Assembly (NCBI RefSeq): GCF_000757905.1
Contig: NZ_JRLH01000007.1
From: Arsenophonus nilaparvatae
GTDB taxonomy: Bacteria > Pseudomonadota > Gammaproteobacteria > Enterobacterales > Enterobacteriaceae
Strand: one strand, 5' to 3'
DNA: 64,000 nucleotides
Made by a program: the position numbers and the translations under genes. Below, in pieces: positions 1 through 9,854 of this stretch (the stretch's first letter is position 1; every line of letters starts with the position of its first letter). A model generated the notes under the pieces. The model was given only the letters and a program-made list of their open reading frames with translations, was not told where the DNA came from and did not search any database.

Positions 1-549
1 GGCCAGCCTGTTATTAGTGATAAAGGTGTTGTTGGACAGGTTATCGCAGTGAGCCAGTTTAATAGTCGTGTTTTACTGATTTGCGACACAACGCATGCAT
101 TACCTATACAAGTATTACGTAATGATATTCGAGTTATTGCAGTGGGTACAGGATGTAGTGATGATCTTCAACTTGAACCTTTACCAGATAATATTGATAT
201 ACGTATTGGTGATGTAATAGTTACTTCTGGTTTAGGCGGGCGTTTTCCTGAAGGTTACCCAGTTGCGACTGTTTCTTCCGTACGACATGATACCCAGCGC
301 GCTTATACGATTATCCATGCTCGGCCTACCGCAGATTTACAAAGACTACGCTATCTTTTATTGCTATGGGGAAACTCTAGCGATCCTTCTCATCCTTTAC
401 CTCCATCAGAAGTATATCGCGCAGCAAATGAACGTTTAATGAAGATTCTGCCCCAGGTGTTTCCTGGCCCAAACGAGCTTCAAGGGCCACAGCTACCGTC
501 AACAGAAATGAAAAAAAATGTCGAGCAACCTCCTTTGGTCGCTCAGTAG
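1..549 (+). CDS. mreC: MreC, rod-shape determining protein (5' end cut by window)
   Basis: MreC is a periplasmic bitopic scaffold that links the MreB cytoskeleton to the elongation machinery for peptidoglycan. The reading frame is open from base 1, so the N-terminal membrane anchor and coiled coil lie outside the window. What remains is the beta-barrel C-terminal half, with recognisable family stretches such as GQPVISDKGVVGQV, PIQVLRNDIR and TSGLGGRFPEGYPVA, then a polar tail. mreD follows 42 bases downstream, the usual mreBCD order, and mreB should lie just before the window. Sequence identity of the visible part to the enterobacterial family is very high. Confidence 0.95.
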   Translation, partial: GQPVISDKGVVGQVIAVSQFNSRVLLICDTTHALPIQVLRNDIRVIAVGTGCSDDLQLEPLPDNIDIRIGDVIVTSGLGGRFPEGYPVATVSSVRHDTQRAYTIIHARPTADLQRLRYLLLLWGNSSDPSHPLPPSEVYRAANERLMKILPQVFPGPNELQGPQLPSTEMKKNVEQPPLVAQ

Positions 550-591
550 GAATTGCTACCGTGAAATCAAGGCAACTAAAGGAAACATAAA

Positions 592-1080
592 ATGGATCAA
601 TACCGTGGAAATGGGCGGTGGATCATTTGGCTGTCCTTTTTAATTGCAATAATCCTAGAGCAAGTGCCCTGGCCTGAACAGTTTATTTATTATCGCCCCA
701 CATGGTTAGCATTAATTTTAATTTATTGGGTTATGGCTTTGCCGCATCGAGTTAGTGTAGGCACAGGATTTTTTTTGGGGATCTTTATGGATCTAATCCA
801 AGGTTCAGCTCTTGGTGTACATGCATTAGCTTATAGTATGATTTGTTATTTGGTATCGTATAAACATCAGCTTCTTCGTAATATGGCACTGTGGCAACAA
901 TCCCTTGTTATTGCTGGATTATCAGTGGTTATGAATTTTACGATCTTCTGGGCGGAGTTTCTTTCCTCTCTAGTATTATTTCATCCCGAAGTATTCTGGA
1001 ATTGTTTGATTAATGCCATCTTGTGGCCTTGGATGTTTTTATTATTGCGCAAAGTTCGACGCCAGTTTTTAGTTCGTTAA
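592..1080 (+). CDS. mreD: MreD, rod-shape determining membrane protein
   Basis: MreD is a small polytopic inner-membrane partner of MreC and of the RodA-PBP2 elongasome. The product is 162 residues, the family's normal length, with about five hydrophobic segments. Recognisable stretches are RPTWLALILIYWVMALPHRV and GTGFFLGIFMDLIQGSALG. The ATG is preceded by AAGGAAA at good spacing. It follows mreC and precedes the Maf-type gene yhdE, an order conserved across Enterobacterales. Nothing unusual is visible. Confidence 0.95.
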   Translation: MDQYRGNGRWIIWLSFLIAIILEQVPWPEQFIYYRPTWLALILIYWVMALPHRVSVGTGFFLGIFMDLIQGSALGVHALAYSMICYLVSYKHQLLRNMALWQQSLVIAGLSVVMNFTIFWAEFLSSLVLFHPEVFWNCLINAILWPWMFLLLRKVRRQFLVR

Positions 1081-1122
1081 AAATGGGCAGCCAAGTGTCT
1101 ATTTTTTCTGAGAGTTTTTTCT

Positions 1123-1701
1123 ATGGTAAATAGAATTTATTTAGCGTCAGCTTCGCCAAGAAGGCGTAAGTTAATTGAGCAGCTAGGATGGTTATTTGAC
1201 ATTATTCTCCCTGATATATCTGAATTATGTTACGAAGGAGAGACAGCCTGTGAGTATGTTATTCGCTTAGCATGTGAAAAATCTCAGGCGGGTGTTGATA
1301 TGGCAGAAAAACCCTACCCAGTGTTAGGTGCGGATACTATTGTCGTAAGTGACGGAAATATTTTGGGTAAGCCTAAAGATGAAAACCATGCTGCGCATAT
1401 ATTAAGACAACTTTCAGGTAAAACACACCAGGTGATGACTGCAATCGCGTTCTCAGATAAGCGAAATACATTGTATGATTTAATTGTCACCAAAGTGACA
1501 TTGCGGCAATTAACAAATAAAGAAATCGATCAATATATCTTGTCGGGTGAGCCGATGGACAAGGCAGGAGCTTATGCTATCCAGGGTAAAGGTGGCTGTT
1601 TTGTTAAGCGGATTGTCGGAAGTTATCACGCTGTAGTAGGGTTACCGTTAGTTGAAACAGATGAATTATTGACCAAGTTTCTGGCGTTAAATAAGCGTTA
1701 A
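1123..1701 (+). CDS. yhdE: Maf-family nucleoside triphosphate pyrophosphatase YhdE
   Basis: Cytoplasmic Maf/Ham1-fold pyrophosphatase. The E. coli YhdE clade hydrolyses dTTP, UTP and modified pyrimidine nucleotides to the monophosphate, acting in pool cleaning and linked to septum inhibition. The 192-residue product starts with the diagnostic LASASPRRRKL substrate loop and carries GADTIVV, LGKPKD and DKAGAYAIQGKGG, all family signatures. Position between mreD and rng matches the conserved order. The gene is intact. Confidence 0.94.
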   Translation: MVNRIYLASASPRRRKLIEQLGWLFDIILPDISELCYEGETACEYVIRLACEKSQAGVDMAEKPYPVLGADTIVVSDGNILGKPKDENHAAHILRQLSGKTHQVMTAIAFSDKRNTLYDLIVTKVTLRQLTNKEIDQYILSGEPMDKAGAYAIQGKGGCFVKRIVGSYHAVVGLPLVETDELLTKFLALNKR

Positions 1702-1719
1702 ATAATAGGAATGAGAGCT

Positions 1720-3189
1720 ATGGTAGCTGAACTATTAGTCAATGTAACCCCCTCTGAAACACGGGTGGCTTATATTGATGGTGGCGTGTTACAAGAAATT
1801 CATATTGAGCGTGAAGCTAAAAGAGGCATTGTAGGTAATATTTACAAAGGTCGTGTGAGTCGAGTCTTGCCCGGTATGCAGGCGGCCTTTGTTGATATTG
1901 GCTTGGAAAAGTCCGCTTTTCTTCATGCCTCAGATATTATGCCTCATACCGAATGCATTGCCGGCGACGAACAAAAAAACTTTCATGTACGTGATATCGG
2001 CGAATTGGTTCGGCAAGGGCAAGATATTATGGTACAGGTGGTTAAAGATCCGCTAGGAACAAAAGGTGCTCGTTTAACAACGGATATCACATTACCATCC
2101 CGTTATCTGGTTTTTATGCCGGGCGCTTCTCATGTCGGCGTTTCCCAACGCATTGAAGGTGAAGAAGAACGAGAACGTTTGAAAAATATTGTTGAGCTAT
2201 TTTGTGATGAGCATGGTGGCTTCATTATTCGTACTGCGGCAGAAGGGATCGGTGATGATGAATTGGCTCAAGATGCCTCTTTCTTGAAGCGTTTATGGGC
2301 TAAAATTGTTGAGCGTAAAAAACGTCATAAGTCCCGTATGCAGATTTATGGTGAACTGGCTTTAGCACATCGTATCATTCGTGATTTTGCCGGTGCTTCA
2401 TTAGATCGGATCCGTGTTGATTCAAACCTGACTTTTATTTCATTAAAAGATTTTATTGATGAATATGTGCCTGAAATGACAGTAAAACTTGAACTGTATC
2501 AAGGACCATTACCAATATTAGATCTGTATGATGTTGAGAAAGAGATCCAACGTGCTTTAGAACGTAAAGTTGAATTAAAATCAGGTGGTTACCTCATTAT
2601 TGATCAAACTGAAGCAATGACCACTATTGATATTAATACTGGTGCTTTTGTTGGTCACCGTAATCTGGAAGAGACCATTTTTAATACCAATATTGAAGCG
2701 TCACAAGCTATAGCGAGGCAGTTAAGGTTACGCAACCTAGGCGGCATTATTATTATCGATTTTATTGATATGCTTGATCCTGAGCATCGTCGTCGTGTTT
2801 TGGCATCGTTGGAACAATCATTATTAAAAGATCGGGTTAAAACCACCATTAATGGTTTTTCTCAACTAGGATTGGTCGAGATGACACGCAAAAGAACACG
2901 TGAGAGCCTTGAACATGTTCTATGTGATGAATGCCCGACTTGCCAGGGTAGAGGAACAGTAAAATCGGTAGAAACAGTCTGTTATGAAATTTTACGTGAA
3001 ATTGTTCGTATAAATCGTACTATCGATGCCAATCGTTTCTTAGTCTATGCTTCAGCGGCAGTTGTTGAAGCATTAAATGGTGATGAATCTCATATATTGG
3101 CCGAAGTAGAAATTTTTGTTGGCAAATCTGTCAAAGTCCAAATTGAGTCACTGTATAGTCAGGAACAGTTTGATGTCGTTATGATGTAG
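1720..3189 (+). CDS. rng: Ribonuclease G
   Basis: RNase G is an endoribonuclease of the RNase E/G family that matures the 5' end of 16S rRNA and cuts some mRNAs. An N-terminal S1 domain (GNIYKGRVSRVLPGMQAAFV) is followed by the RNase H-like and DNase I-like catalytic regions with the metal-binding DINTGAFVG and IIIDFIDM stretches, and by the Zn-link motif CDECPTCQGRG. An in-frame ATG exists at 1711, but it lies one base from the AGGA ribosome site. Starting at 1720 gives sensible spacing and exactly 489 residues, the E. coli length. It is in line with yhdE and yhdP. Confidence 0.95.
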   Translation: MVAELLVNVTPSETRVAYIDGGVLQEIHIEREAKRGIVGNIYKGRVSRVLPGMQAAFVDIGLEKSAFLHASDIMPHTECIAGDEQKNFHVRDIGELVRQGQDIMVQVVKDPLGTKGARLTTDITLPSRYLVFMPGASHVGVSQRIEGEEERERLKNIVELFCDEHGGFIIRTAAEGIGDDELAQDASFLKRLWAKIVERKKRHKSRMQIYGELALAHRIIRDFAGASLDRIRVDSNLTFISLKDFIDEYVPEMTVKLELYQGPLPILDLYDVEKEIQRALERKVELKSGGYLIIDQTEAMTTIDINTGAFVGHRNLEETIFNTNIEASQAIARQLRLRNLGGIIIIDFIDMLDPEHRRRVLASLEQSLLKDRVKTTINGFSQLGLVEMTRKRTRESLEHVLCDECPTCQGRGTVKSVETVCYEILREIVRINRTIDANRFLVYASAAVVEALNGDESHILAEVEIFVGKSVKVQIESLYSQEQFDVVMM

Positions 3190-3243
3190 TTATGATAGTG
3201 GTTAAATTGCCATTGTAGTAACTTCTTTTGGAAGGAGAGATGG

Positions 3244-6200
3244 GTGAAACGACTACCTAAGGTATTGGTAGCCATAAGCGCAATAATAGTACTTATTATG
3301 GCATTGGCCATTATTGGACTACGTCTTTTTCTTCCACAAATTAATGAATATCGCAATCAACTTGAAGGACAGCTGCAATCATTAACAGGAATACCGTTTA
3401 AAATTGGTCATATTGAAGGTGAATGGGTCTCTTTTGGACCAGTATTAACGTTTTCTGATGTTAGTGTCAGCACGAAAAAAGTGAATATTCAGGTAAAGAA
3501 AATAAAATTTTCACTGGATATATGGCGTTCACTCTTTTCTTTACATCTCCGTTTTCGGGATATTATTTTCTATCAATTAAATGCAGATTGTTATAAACCA
3601 CTTGAATTTGTCAGTGAAGGCGATTTTAGTCATTTTGATTTAGATGCTTTAGATGAATTGTTTTTACAGCAATTTGATTATTTTACCTTAAAAGAAAGCC
3701 GTATCACTTTTCTGACGCCGTCGGCAGAAAAAAAGACCTTAAAGATCCCTGAACTGACCTGGTTAAATCAAAATGAATATCATCGAGCACAAGGATTTAT
3801 CAGTCTTGATAATTTTGAACAGCAGCAAGATCAGGATGCCATTCAAATTAAACTCAATCTTCGTAATAAAAATGGTGTGATTAATAGCGGCACGGTTTAC
3901 TTACAGGCAGATAATGTAAATTTGCGCCCTTGGTTAAGTCGTTGGTTACGTGATAGTACTGGATTACAGAATGCAGTATTTAGTCTTTCTAGCTGGATTA
4001 CTATCAAAGATAGTCGTATCGAAGGTGGGCAATTACAGTTGCATCAAGGACAGGCAAATTGGCAGGTTGATGGACAAGAGCATCAGCTGGTTGTTGATGA
4101 TTTATTGCTGACCCTACATCGTCAAGAGAATGGTTGGTTATTTAATATTCCACAGCTACAACATTTAAAAACTGATCAACAACAATGGCTTGAAGGTCAA
4201 ATTTCTCTACTCTATTTACCACAATCAAAAGCAGATGAAAATCATTGGCGTATACGGATTAATAATATTCAATTAGAGCGATTAAGAACTATTATCCCTA
4301 TTTTCTCTTTTTTCACGCCTGAATTTATTAGTGATTGGCAAAAACGTCAGCTAAAAGGTCAACTCGTCGCACTGGCATTGGATATTACGCCGGGCAAGCC
4401 AGAGAAGGCACTCATTGATGCCACCTGGCAAGATATTAGCTGGATACGCTGGAAAGATATACCTTCAGTTAGCCATTTTAGTGGTTCATTGCGAGGTAGT
4501 CAGCAAAGTGGAAGATTCTCATTTAACTTAAATAATAGTTTTATCGAATATGCGCCAATGTTTAAAGTGCCATTGGAAATTTCTGCCGGACAGGGAACCA
4601 TTTTTTGGTCGGAAGAAGGCCAATCACGCCAGATTTGGAGTGAGGATCTGATGCTGCAAGCAAAATCGCTATCGACAACCGGCGATTTTCGTTATCAGAC
4701 AGCAAAAGATCAGCCACCTATATTAAGTATTTTGGCTGGCGCAAAATTGACCGATGCGGGTGATGCATGGCGTTATTTTCCCACCACGTTAATGGGTAAA
4801 GATTTATCTGATTATCTGACGAAAGCAATTATTAGCGGTCATGTTGATGCCGCCACGATGGTTTTTCACGGTGATCCGGCTAATTTTCCTTTTAAAAAGA
4901 ATAATGGACAATTTCAAGTTGTTGTACCGCTACGAGATGCGACTTTTAAGTATCAACCTGATTGGCCGACAATTTTTGATTTGGATATCGATCTTAATTT
5001 TGAACGTAATGGACTTTGGATGTCGGCGCCTAGTGTAAAATTAGGTGATGCTAAAGCAGTAGATCTTAGCGCAGATATTGCCGATTATAGTCAATCTAAA
5101 TTATTAATAAAATCTCATATTACCGGTGATGGAAAAGCGATCCGTAATTATTTTATCCATAGCCCGATGGAAGGTTCGATTGGCAAGGCATTAGATGCAG
5201 TGAAAATAGGCGGTAACGTTAGTGGCAAATTGATGCTTGATATTCCGTTAGAGAGAAATAGTGGTAGTGTGATTGCTAGTGGTCAAGTTGATCTTAAGAA
5301 TAATGATGTCGATATCACAGCTATTGATAGTCAGCTGGAACAGCTAACGGGGCGTTTTTATTTTCATAATGGTGATTTGAAAAGTGAAAAGTTGCAAGCT
5401 GAATGGTTTGGCCAACCGATAAATTTAACATTTAATACCATTAATGAACGACAGAATTACCAGATCAATGTAAATGTTGGCGGTAATTGGCAAGCTAAAA
5501 AAATCGCTATTTTGCCTAAATCGATTACGCGTCAATTGGCAGGTAGCACAGCCTGGCAAGGACAGGTTAATATTCAATTGCCCAATCAACTAAAGCAAAA
5601 TCCAACCTTATCCATTGCTCTGAATAGCAAATTAGATAAGCTTATTAGCCAATTTCCTGCTTTGGATAGCGAGCAAGTAAGGCAATTAGGTGATATGCAA
5701 ATTCGTGCTAGTGGTGATACCCGGCAATTACAAATTTATGGTGATGTTGGTAAGCAAGTTAGCTTTAATAGCCAATGGCAATTTACTGAAAAGCAAGTTC
5801 GTTTGCTAAAAGTAGCCATTCAGCCTTACACAGCTAAAGGTGTTGTTCTGCCCGACAGTCCATTAGTTATGATCAACTTACCTGAAATCAATGATCCGAA
5901 ATGGCTTTCATTGTTGACTTCATTTTCTTCATTAAATTTAGCACCGCAAAATTATGGTAAATCATTTGTAATACCCGATACCGCTATTGTTAACTTGCCA
6001 AAGATCACTTTTGCTAAACAGCAATGGAATAATATGGCATTTACCATTAATAAAACCGCTGAATTAACGACAATTGTTGTAGATAGCGATAATTTGAAGG
6101 GTAGTTTAAGTATTCCGAAGCAGGGTGATTGGCAAGCTAAGATTAACTATCTTTATTTTAATCCAGAAACTTCATTCCAACAGCAGAATTATGTGGCAAT

Positions 6201-7065
6201 AAATAACCTTGCGCAAAGATATGATATTTCAGCTTGGCCAAATATGAATATTTATTGCTCAGAATGTTGGCTTGCAGGCTATAAACTAGCTGAACTAAAA
6301 GCACAAGTCATACGCAATAGACAAACCCTCATTTTAAAAGAAGGATCGTTAATAAATAGCTCCACTGATCTGAAAATCTCTGGTATATGGCATGCAGATC
6401 AGCAAAACAGTACAACGATAAAAGGGATATTAAAAGGTAATCGATTTGATGATTTGGCTGCTTATTACGGCATACTAGTGCCGATTAAACAGGCACCTTT
6501 TAAAATTGATTTTGATTTAAATTGGGCCGCAGTACCATGGCAACCTGATGTTGCTAGTTTGAACGGTAATCTGAGTTTTAAATTAGCTAAGGGAGCAATT
6601 GCTCAGATGGGTGGTGGTGGAGCCGGTCAGTTGTTGCGTTTTATCAGTTTTGACGCACTTTTACGTAAATTGCAATTGGATTTTAGTGATACCTTTAGTG
6701 ATGACTTTGCGTTTGATGCCATTCGGGGTAACGCTAATATAAAAAATGGCATCTTGAATACTGATAATTTTTATATTGATGGTTTAATGGCTGATATTAC
6801 AATACATGGCAAAATTAATTTAGTTCGTCGTGATATGAATTTAGAAGCTATTATTACCCCTGAAATTTCAACCACGGTAAGTGTTGCAACGGCATTTGCC
6901 GTTAATCCACTTGCGGGTGCGGCAGTGTTTGCTGCAACTAGAGTATTGGGCCCATTATGGAGTAAAATATCGGTTATTCGTTATCGAATTACCGGTAGTC
7001 TGGAACAACCAAAAATTGATGAAACTTTACGTCAATTGAAGGAGAATCAACGGGATGACAAGTGA
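3244..7065 (+). CDS. yhdP: YhdP, AsmA-like envelope lipid transporter
   Basis: YhdP is one of the large AsmA/TamB-like proteins that bridge the inner membrane and the outer membrane and carry phospholipid outward. The 1273-residue product is close to the E. coli length of 1266. It has one N-terminal membrane anchor (about residues 6-28), a long beta-rich groove region, and the conserved C-terminal AsmA_2 part with VNLVRRDMNLEA-like and FAVNPLAGAAVFAA stretches near residues 1200-1230. The start is a GTG preceded by AAGGAGAG. The stop overlaps the next gene by 11 bases. In a genome where mlaC is broken, this intact gene may carry more of the lipid traffic, which is an inference. Confidence 0.93.
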   Translation: MKRLPKVLVAISAIIVLIMALAIIGLRLFLPQINEYRNQLEGQLQSLTGIPFKIGHIEGEWVSFGPVLTFSDVSVSTKKVNIQVKKIKFSLDIWRSLFSLHLRFRDIIFYQLNADCYKPLEFVSEGDFSHFDLDALDELFLQQFDYFTLKESRITFLTPSAEKKTLKIPELTWLNQNEYHRAQGFISLDNFEQQQDQDAIQIKLNLRNKNGVINSGTVYLQADNVNLRPWLSRWLRDSTGLQNAVFSLSSWITIKDSRIEGGQLQLHQGQANWQVDGQEHQLVVDDLLLTLHRQENGWLFNIPQLQHLKTDQQQWLEGQISLLYLPQSKADENHWRIRINNIQLERLRTIIPIFSFFTPEFISDWQKRQLKGQLVALALDITPGKPEKALIDATWQDISWIRWKDIPSVSHFSGSLRGSQQSGRFSFNLNNSFIEYAPMFKVPLEISAGQGTIFWSEEGQSRQIWSEDLMLQAKSLSTTGDFRYQTAKDQPPILSILAGAKLTDAGDAWRYFPTTLMGKDLSDYLTKAIISGHVDAATMVFHGDPANFPFKKNNGQFQVVVPLRDATFKYQPDWPTIFDLDIDLNFERNGLWMSAPSVKLGDAKAVDLSADIADYSQSKLLIKSHITGDGKAIRNYFIHSPMEGSIGKALDAVKIGGNVSGKLMLDIPLERNSGSVIASGQVDLKNNDVDITAIDSQLEQLTGRFYFHNGDLKSEKLQAEWFGQPINLTFNTINERQNYQINVNVGGNWQAKKIAILPKSITRQLAGSTAWQGQVNIQLPNQLKQNPTLSIALNSKLDKLISQFPALDSEQVRQLGDMQIRASGDTRQLQIYGDVGKQVSFNSQWQFTEKQVRLLKVAIQPYTAKGVVLPDSPLVMINLPEINDPKWLSLLTSFSSLNLAPQNYGKSFVIPDTAIVNLPKITFAKQQWNNMAFTINKTAELTTIVVDSDNLKGSLSIPKQGDWQAKINYLYFNPETSFQQQNYVAINNLAQRYDISAWPNMNIYCSECWLAGYKLAELKAQVIRNRQTLILKEGSLINSSTDLKISGIWHADQQNSTTIKGILKGNRFDDLAAYYGILVPIKQAPFKIDFDLNWAAVPWQPDVASLNGNLSFKLAKGAIAQMGGGGAGQLLRFISFDALLRKLQLDFSDTFSDDFAFDAIRGNANIKNGILNTDNFYIDGLMADITIHGKINLVRRDMNLEAIITPEISTTVSVATAFAVNPLAGAAVFAATRVLGPLWSKISVIRYRITGSLEQPKIDETLRQLKENQRDDK

Positions 7066-7912
7066 CAATATTGCACTATTACAATTGTGTAGTGGTAAAA
7101 ATACTAAACATAACCTTGCTCAGATAGAGCAGCAGATTAAACAATTACCAAATAGTGTGAAATTGGTTTTAACACCGGAAAATGCACTGTTGTTTAGTGA
7201 TAATATCAGTTACCGTAATTTTGCTGAATCACAGGGAGAAGGTCCTTTACAAGGTGCAATTGCTGAAATGGCTCGTCATTATCAAGTATGGATATTGGTG
7301 GGCTCTATGCCATTAATCAGCCGCGAAGATCCTGAGCTTATCACGAGTAGTAGTCTGTTATTTGATGATAGCGGTGCAATTCGTGCTCGCTATGACAAAA
7401 TTCACATGTTTGATGTGAATATAATTGATGATGAACAAGATATTTATAACGAATCGTCAATTTATCAACGTGGTGAACATATTACAGTAGTTGATACGCC
7501 AGTTGGCCGTTTAGGAATGACGATTTGTTATGATTTACGTTTTCCCTGCCTGTTTCAGGCATTAAGAAAGCAAGGGGCGGATCTCATTGCTGTGCCGGCT
7601 GCTTTTACACGTTTAACTGGTGAAGCTCACTGGGAACCACTGTTAAAAGCCCGCGCGATTGAAAATCAATGTATTATTTTGGCGCCGGCACAAATAGGCG
7701 TGCATGGTCAACGTCGTACTTGGGGTCACTCAATGGTGATTGATAGCTGGGGCAATATTTTGCAAGAAAATGCAGATGCAGTCAGTGCATTAACGCTTAA
7801 TATTGATAAAGCTAAAGAAAGCCTGATTGGTGTCCGTGAACAGATGAAAGTCGTAAAGCATAATCGCTTCCGTACTAGTTTGATGCCATTAATTGAACAC
7901 AAAACGAAATAG
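7055..7912 (+). CDS. Carbon-nitrogen hydrolase (nitrilase family), probable deaminated-glutathione amidase
   Basis: A 285-residue cytoplasmic nitrilase-superfamily enzyme. The Glu-Lys-Cys triad is visible: Glu42 in TPENALL, Lys115 in YDKIHMFD and Cys158 in MTICYDLRFP, followed by GHSMVIDSWG. The YDKIHMFD and CYDLRFP forms are typical of the Nit1 group that repairs deaminated glutathione, so that role is likely but inferred. It overlaps the 3' end of yhdP by 11 bases and lies 15 bases before tldD, a placement also seen in Yersinia-type genomes. E. coli lacks a gene here. Confidence 0.88.
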   Translation: MTSDNIALLQLCSGKNTKHNLAQIEQQIKQLPNSVKLVLTPENALLFSDNISYRNFAESQGEGPLQGAIAEMARHYQVWILVGSMPLISREDPELITSSSLLFDDSGAIRARYDKIHMFDVNIIDDEQDIYNESSIYQRGEHITVVDTPVGRLGMTICYDLRFPCLFQALRKQGADLIAVPAAFTRLTGEAHWEPLLKARAIENQCIILAPAQIGVHGQRRTWGHSMVIDSWGNILQENADAVSALTLNIDKAKESLIGVREQMKVVKHNRFRTSLMPLIEHKTK

Positions 7913-7927
7913 AAAGAGTAAATAAAT

Positions 7928-9373
7928 ATGAGTTTAACCTCTGTTAGTGAATATTTGCTGACATCAAACGATCTTAATCATCAACATCTGCAAGATGTTT
8001 TACAATCACTTGCCGAGCGACATTTAGATTATGCCGATCTCTATTTTCAATCGAGTTGTCATGAAGCATGGGGATTGGAAGACGGAATTATTAAAAGAGG
8101 ATCCTACAATATTGATCAGGGTGTAGGTATTCGCGCTATTCGTGATGATAAAACCGGATTTGCTTATGCCGATCAGATAACTTTACAGGCACTACAGCAA
8201 AGTGCTAATGCGGCTCGAAGCATTGTAAATCAGACAGGGAAGGGCAAAGCATGTCTAATTAGTAAGGTTAATTTTAAACATTTATATTCTGCGATTGATC
8301 CTATACAAACAATGAGCCCGGAAGAGAAAATCGCATTGTTGCAGCGTGTTGATCAAGTTGCCCGAGCCGAAGATCCTCGTGTGCAAGAGGTCGATGTAAC
8401 GCTATCTGGTGTTTATGAACATGTTCTGGTCGTAGCAACAGATGGCACGTTAGCGGCTGATATTCGTCCATTAGTACGCTTATCTGTCAGTGTGTTAGTG
8501 GAACATGACGGCAAGCGTGAGCGTGCTGGTAGTGGTGGCGGTGGGCGCTATGGTTACCAATATTTTCTTGAAACAGAGCAAAGTGAAGTTCGGGCGGAAT
8601 ATTATGCTCGAGAGGCTGTCCGCATAGCATTGGTTAATCTTACCGCAATTGCTGCACCGGCAGGCACAATGCCTGTGGTACTCGGTGCTGGTTGGCCAGG
8701 TGTTTTACTACACGAGGCAGTCGGCCACGGTCTTGAAGGTGATTTTAATCGGCGTGGCACATCTATTTTTAGTGGAAAAGTAGGTCAACAAGTTGCTTCA
8801 CCACTTTGTACCGTGGTTGATGATGCCACTCTAGTCGGTCGTAGAGGATCTTTAGCCATCGATGATGAAGGTGTACCGGGACAATATAATGTCTTGATTG
8901 AAAATGGTATTTTAAAAGGTTATATGCAAGACAAAATGAACGCTCGTTTGATGGGGGTTGTGCCAACCGGTAATGGTCGGCGTGAATCTTATGCGCATTT
9001 GCCGATGCCTCGTATGACAAATACTTATATGTTAGCCGGACAATCAACCCCGGCAGAGATAATAGCCAGTGTTGATCGTGGTATTTATGCACCTAATTTT
9101 GCTGGTGGGCAAGTTGATATTACTTCGGGCAAATTTGTTTTTTCGACTGCGGAAGCCTATTTGATCGAAAAAGGGAAAATCACAAAGCCGATAAAAGGAG
9201 CAACATTAATTGGCTCCGGGCGAGAAGCAATGCAGCAGATTTCAATGGTTGGTAATGATCTCAAACTTGATAGCGGGATTGGTGTTTGCGGCAAAGAAGG
9301 GCAAAGCGTTCCTGTTGGTGTGGGCCAACCCACATTAAAGCTCGATAGTATGACGGTTGGTGGAACAGCATAA
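7928..9373 (+). CDS. tldD: TldD, metalloprotease subunit
   Basis: TldD pairs with PmbA (TldE) in a heterodimeric zinc protease that processes modified peptides such as microcin B17 precursor and degrades the CcdA antitoxin. The metal motif HEAVGHGLEGD (HExxxH type) lies around residues 260-270, after the conserved VVLGAGWPGVLLHE stretch. The product is 481 residues, the same size as in E. coli. The partner gene pmbA is only about 1.5 kb downstream in this window, with the barnase/barstar pair and darP in between; in E. coli the two genes are far apart. Confidence 0.96.
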   Translation: MSLTSVSEYLLTSNDLNHQHLQDVLQSLAERHLDYADLYFQSSCHEAWGLEDGIIKRGSYNIDQGVGIRAIRDDKTGFAYADQITLQALQQSANAARSIVNQTGKGKACLISKVNFKHLYSAIDPIQTMSPEEKIALLQRVDQVARAEDPRVQEVDVTLSGVYEHVLVVATDGTLAADIRPLVRLSVSVLVEHDGKRERAGSGGGGRYGYQYFLETEQSEVRAEYYAREAVRIALVNLTAIAAPAGTMPVVLGAGWPGVLLHEAVGHGLEGDFNRRGTSIFSGKVGQQVASPLCTVVDDATLVGRRGSLAIDDEGVPGQYNVLIENGILKGYMQDKMNARLMGVVPTGNGRRESYAHLPMPRMTNTYMLAGQSTPAEIIASVDRGIYAPNFAGGQVDITSGKFVFSTAEAYLIEKGKITKPIKGATLIGSGREAMQQISMVGNDLKLDSGIGVCGKEGQSVPVGVGQPTLKLDSMTVGGTA

Positions 9374-9392
9374 TAAATTTTTGGATGATTGG

Positions 9393-9854
9393 ATGAATAA
9401 AAAAATTGTTATCTTGCTAATATTAGCCATATTAATAGGGGCAGGAGTTTACTTTAAATGGCATAGTCGGCAGCAGGCAGACATAATAGGGCAAACAGTA
9501 GCGCCCACGGTTGTCCATAATATTGACAAGTTAACCGCACAGCAAAATGTGGTTAATTATCTAAGGCAATACCATCGATTACCAGACTTTTATATTACAA
9601 AAAGAAAAGCACGACAAAGTGGTTGGGATCCAAGGGCAGGTAATTTATGTCAAGTTGTGCCGGGTAAAGCGATTGGTGGCGATAGATACAACAACAGAGA
9701 AAAATTGCTACCTGCTGCTCCAGATCGCCAATGGTATGAAGCCGATATCAATTATCACTGTGGTCATCGAGCTAGTGATAGATTGCTTTATTCATCAGAT
9801 GGATTGATTTATGTGACGTTAGATCATTATAAAACCTTTTCAAGAGTGAATTAA
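9393..9854 (+). CDS. Exported barnase-type guanyl-preferring ribonuclease
   Basis: A small endoribonuclease of the barnase (ribonuclease N1/T1) superfamily. An N-terminal hydrophobic segment of about 20 residues after MNKK serves as signal peptide or membrane anchor. The mature part aligns along its length with Bacillus barnase: VVNYLRQYHRLPDFYITK, the SIGGD-like KAIGGDRYNNRE loop, the general-base glutamate in EADINY, the phosphate-binding arginine in ASDRLLYSSD, and the general-acid histidine in DHYKTF. All four catalytic positions are present, so activity is expected. The earlier in-frame start at 9357 would overlap tldD; 9393 gives a clean signal sequence. The barstar gene starts directly after its stop. 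Confidence 0.9.
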   Translation: MNKKIVILLILAILIGAGVYFKWHSRQQADIIGQTVAPTVVHNIDKLTAQQNVVNYLRQYHRLPDFYITKRKARQSGWDPRAGNLCQVVPGKAIGGDRYNNREKLLPAAPDRQWYEADINYHCGHRASDRLLYSSDGLIYVTLDHYKTFSRVN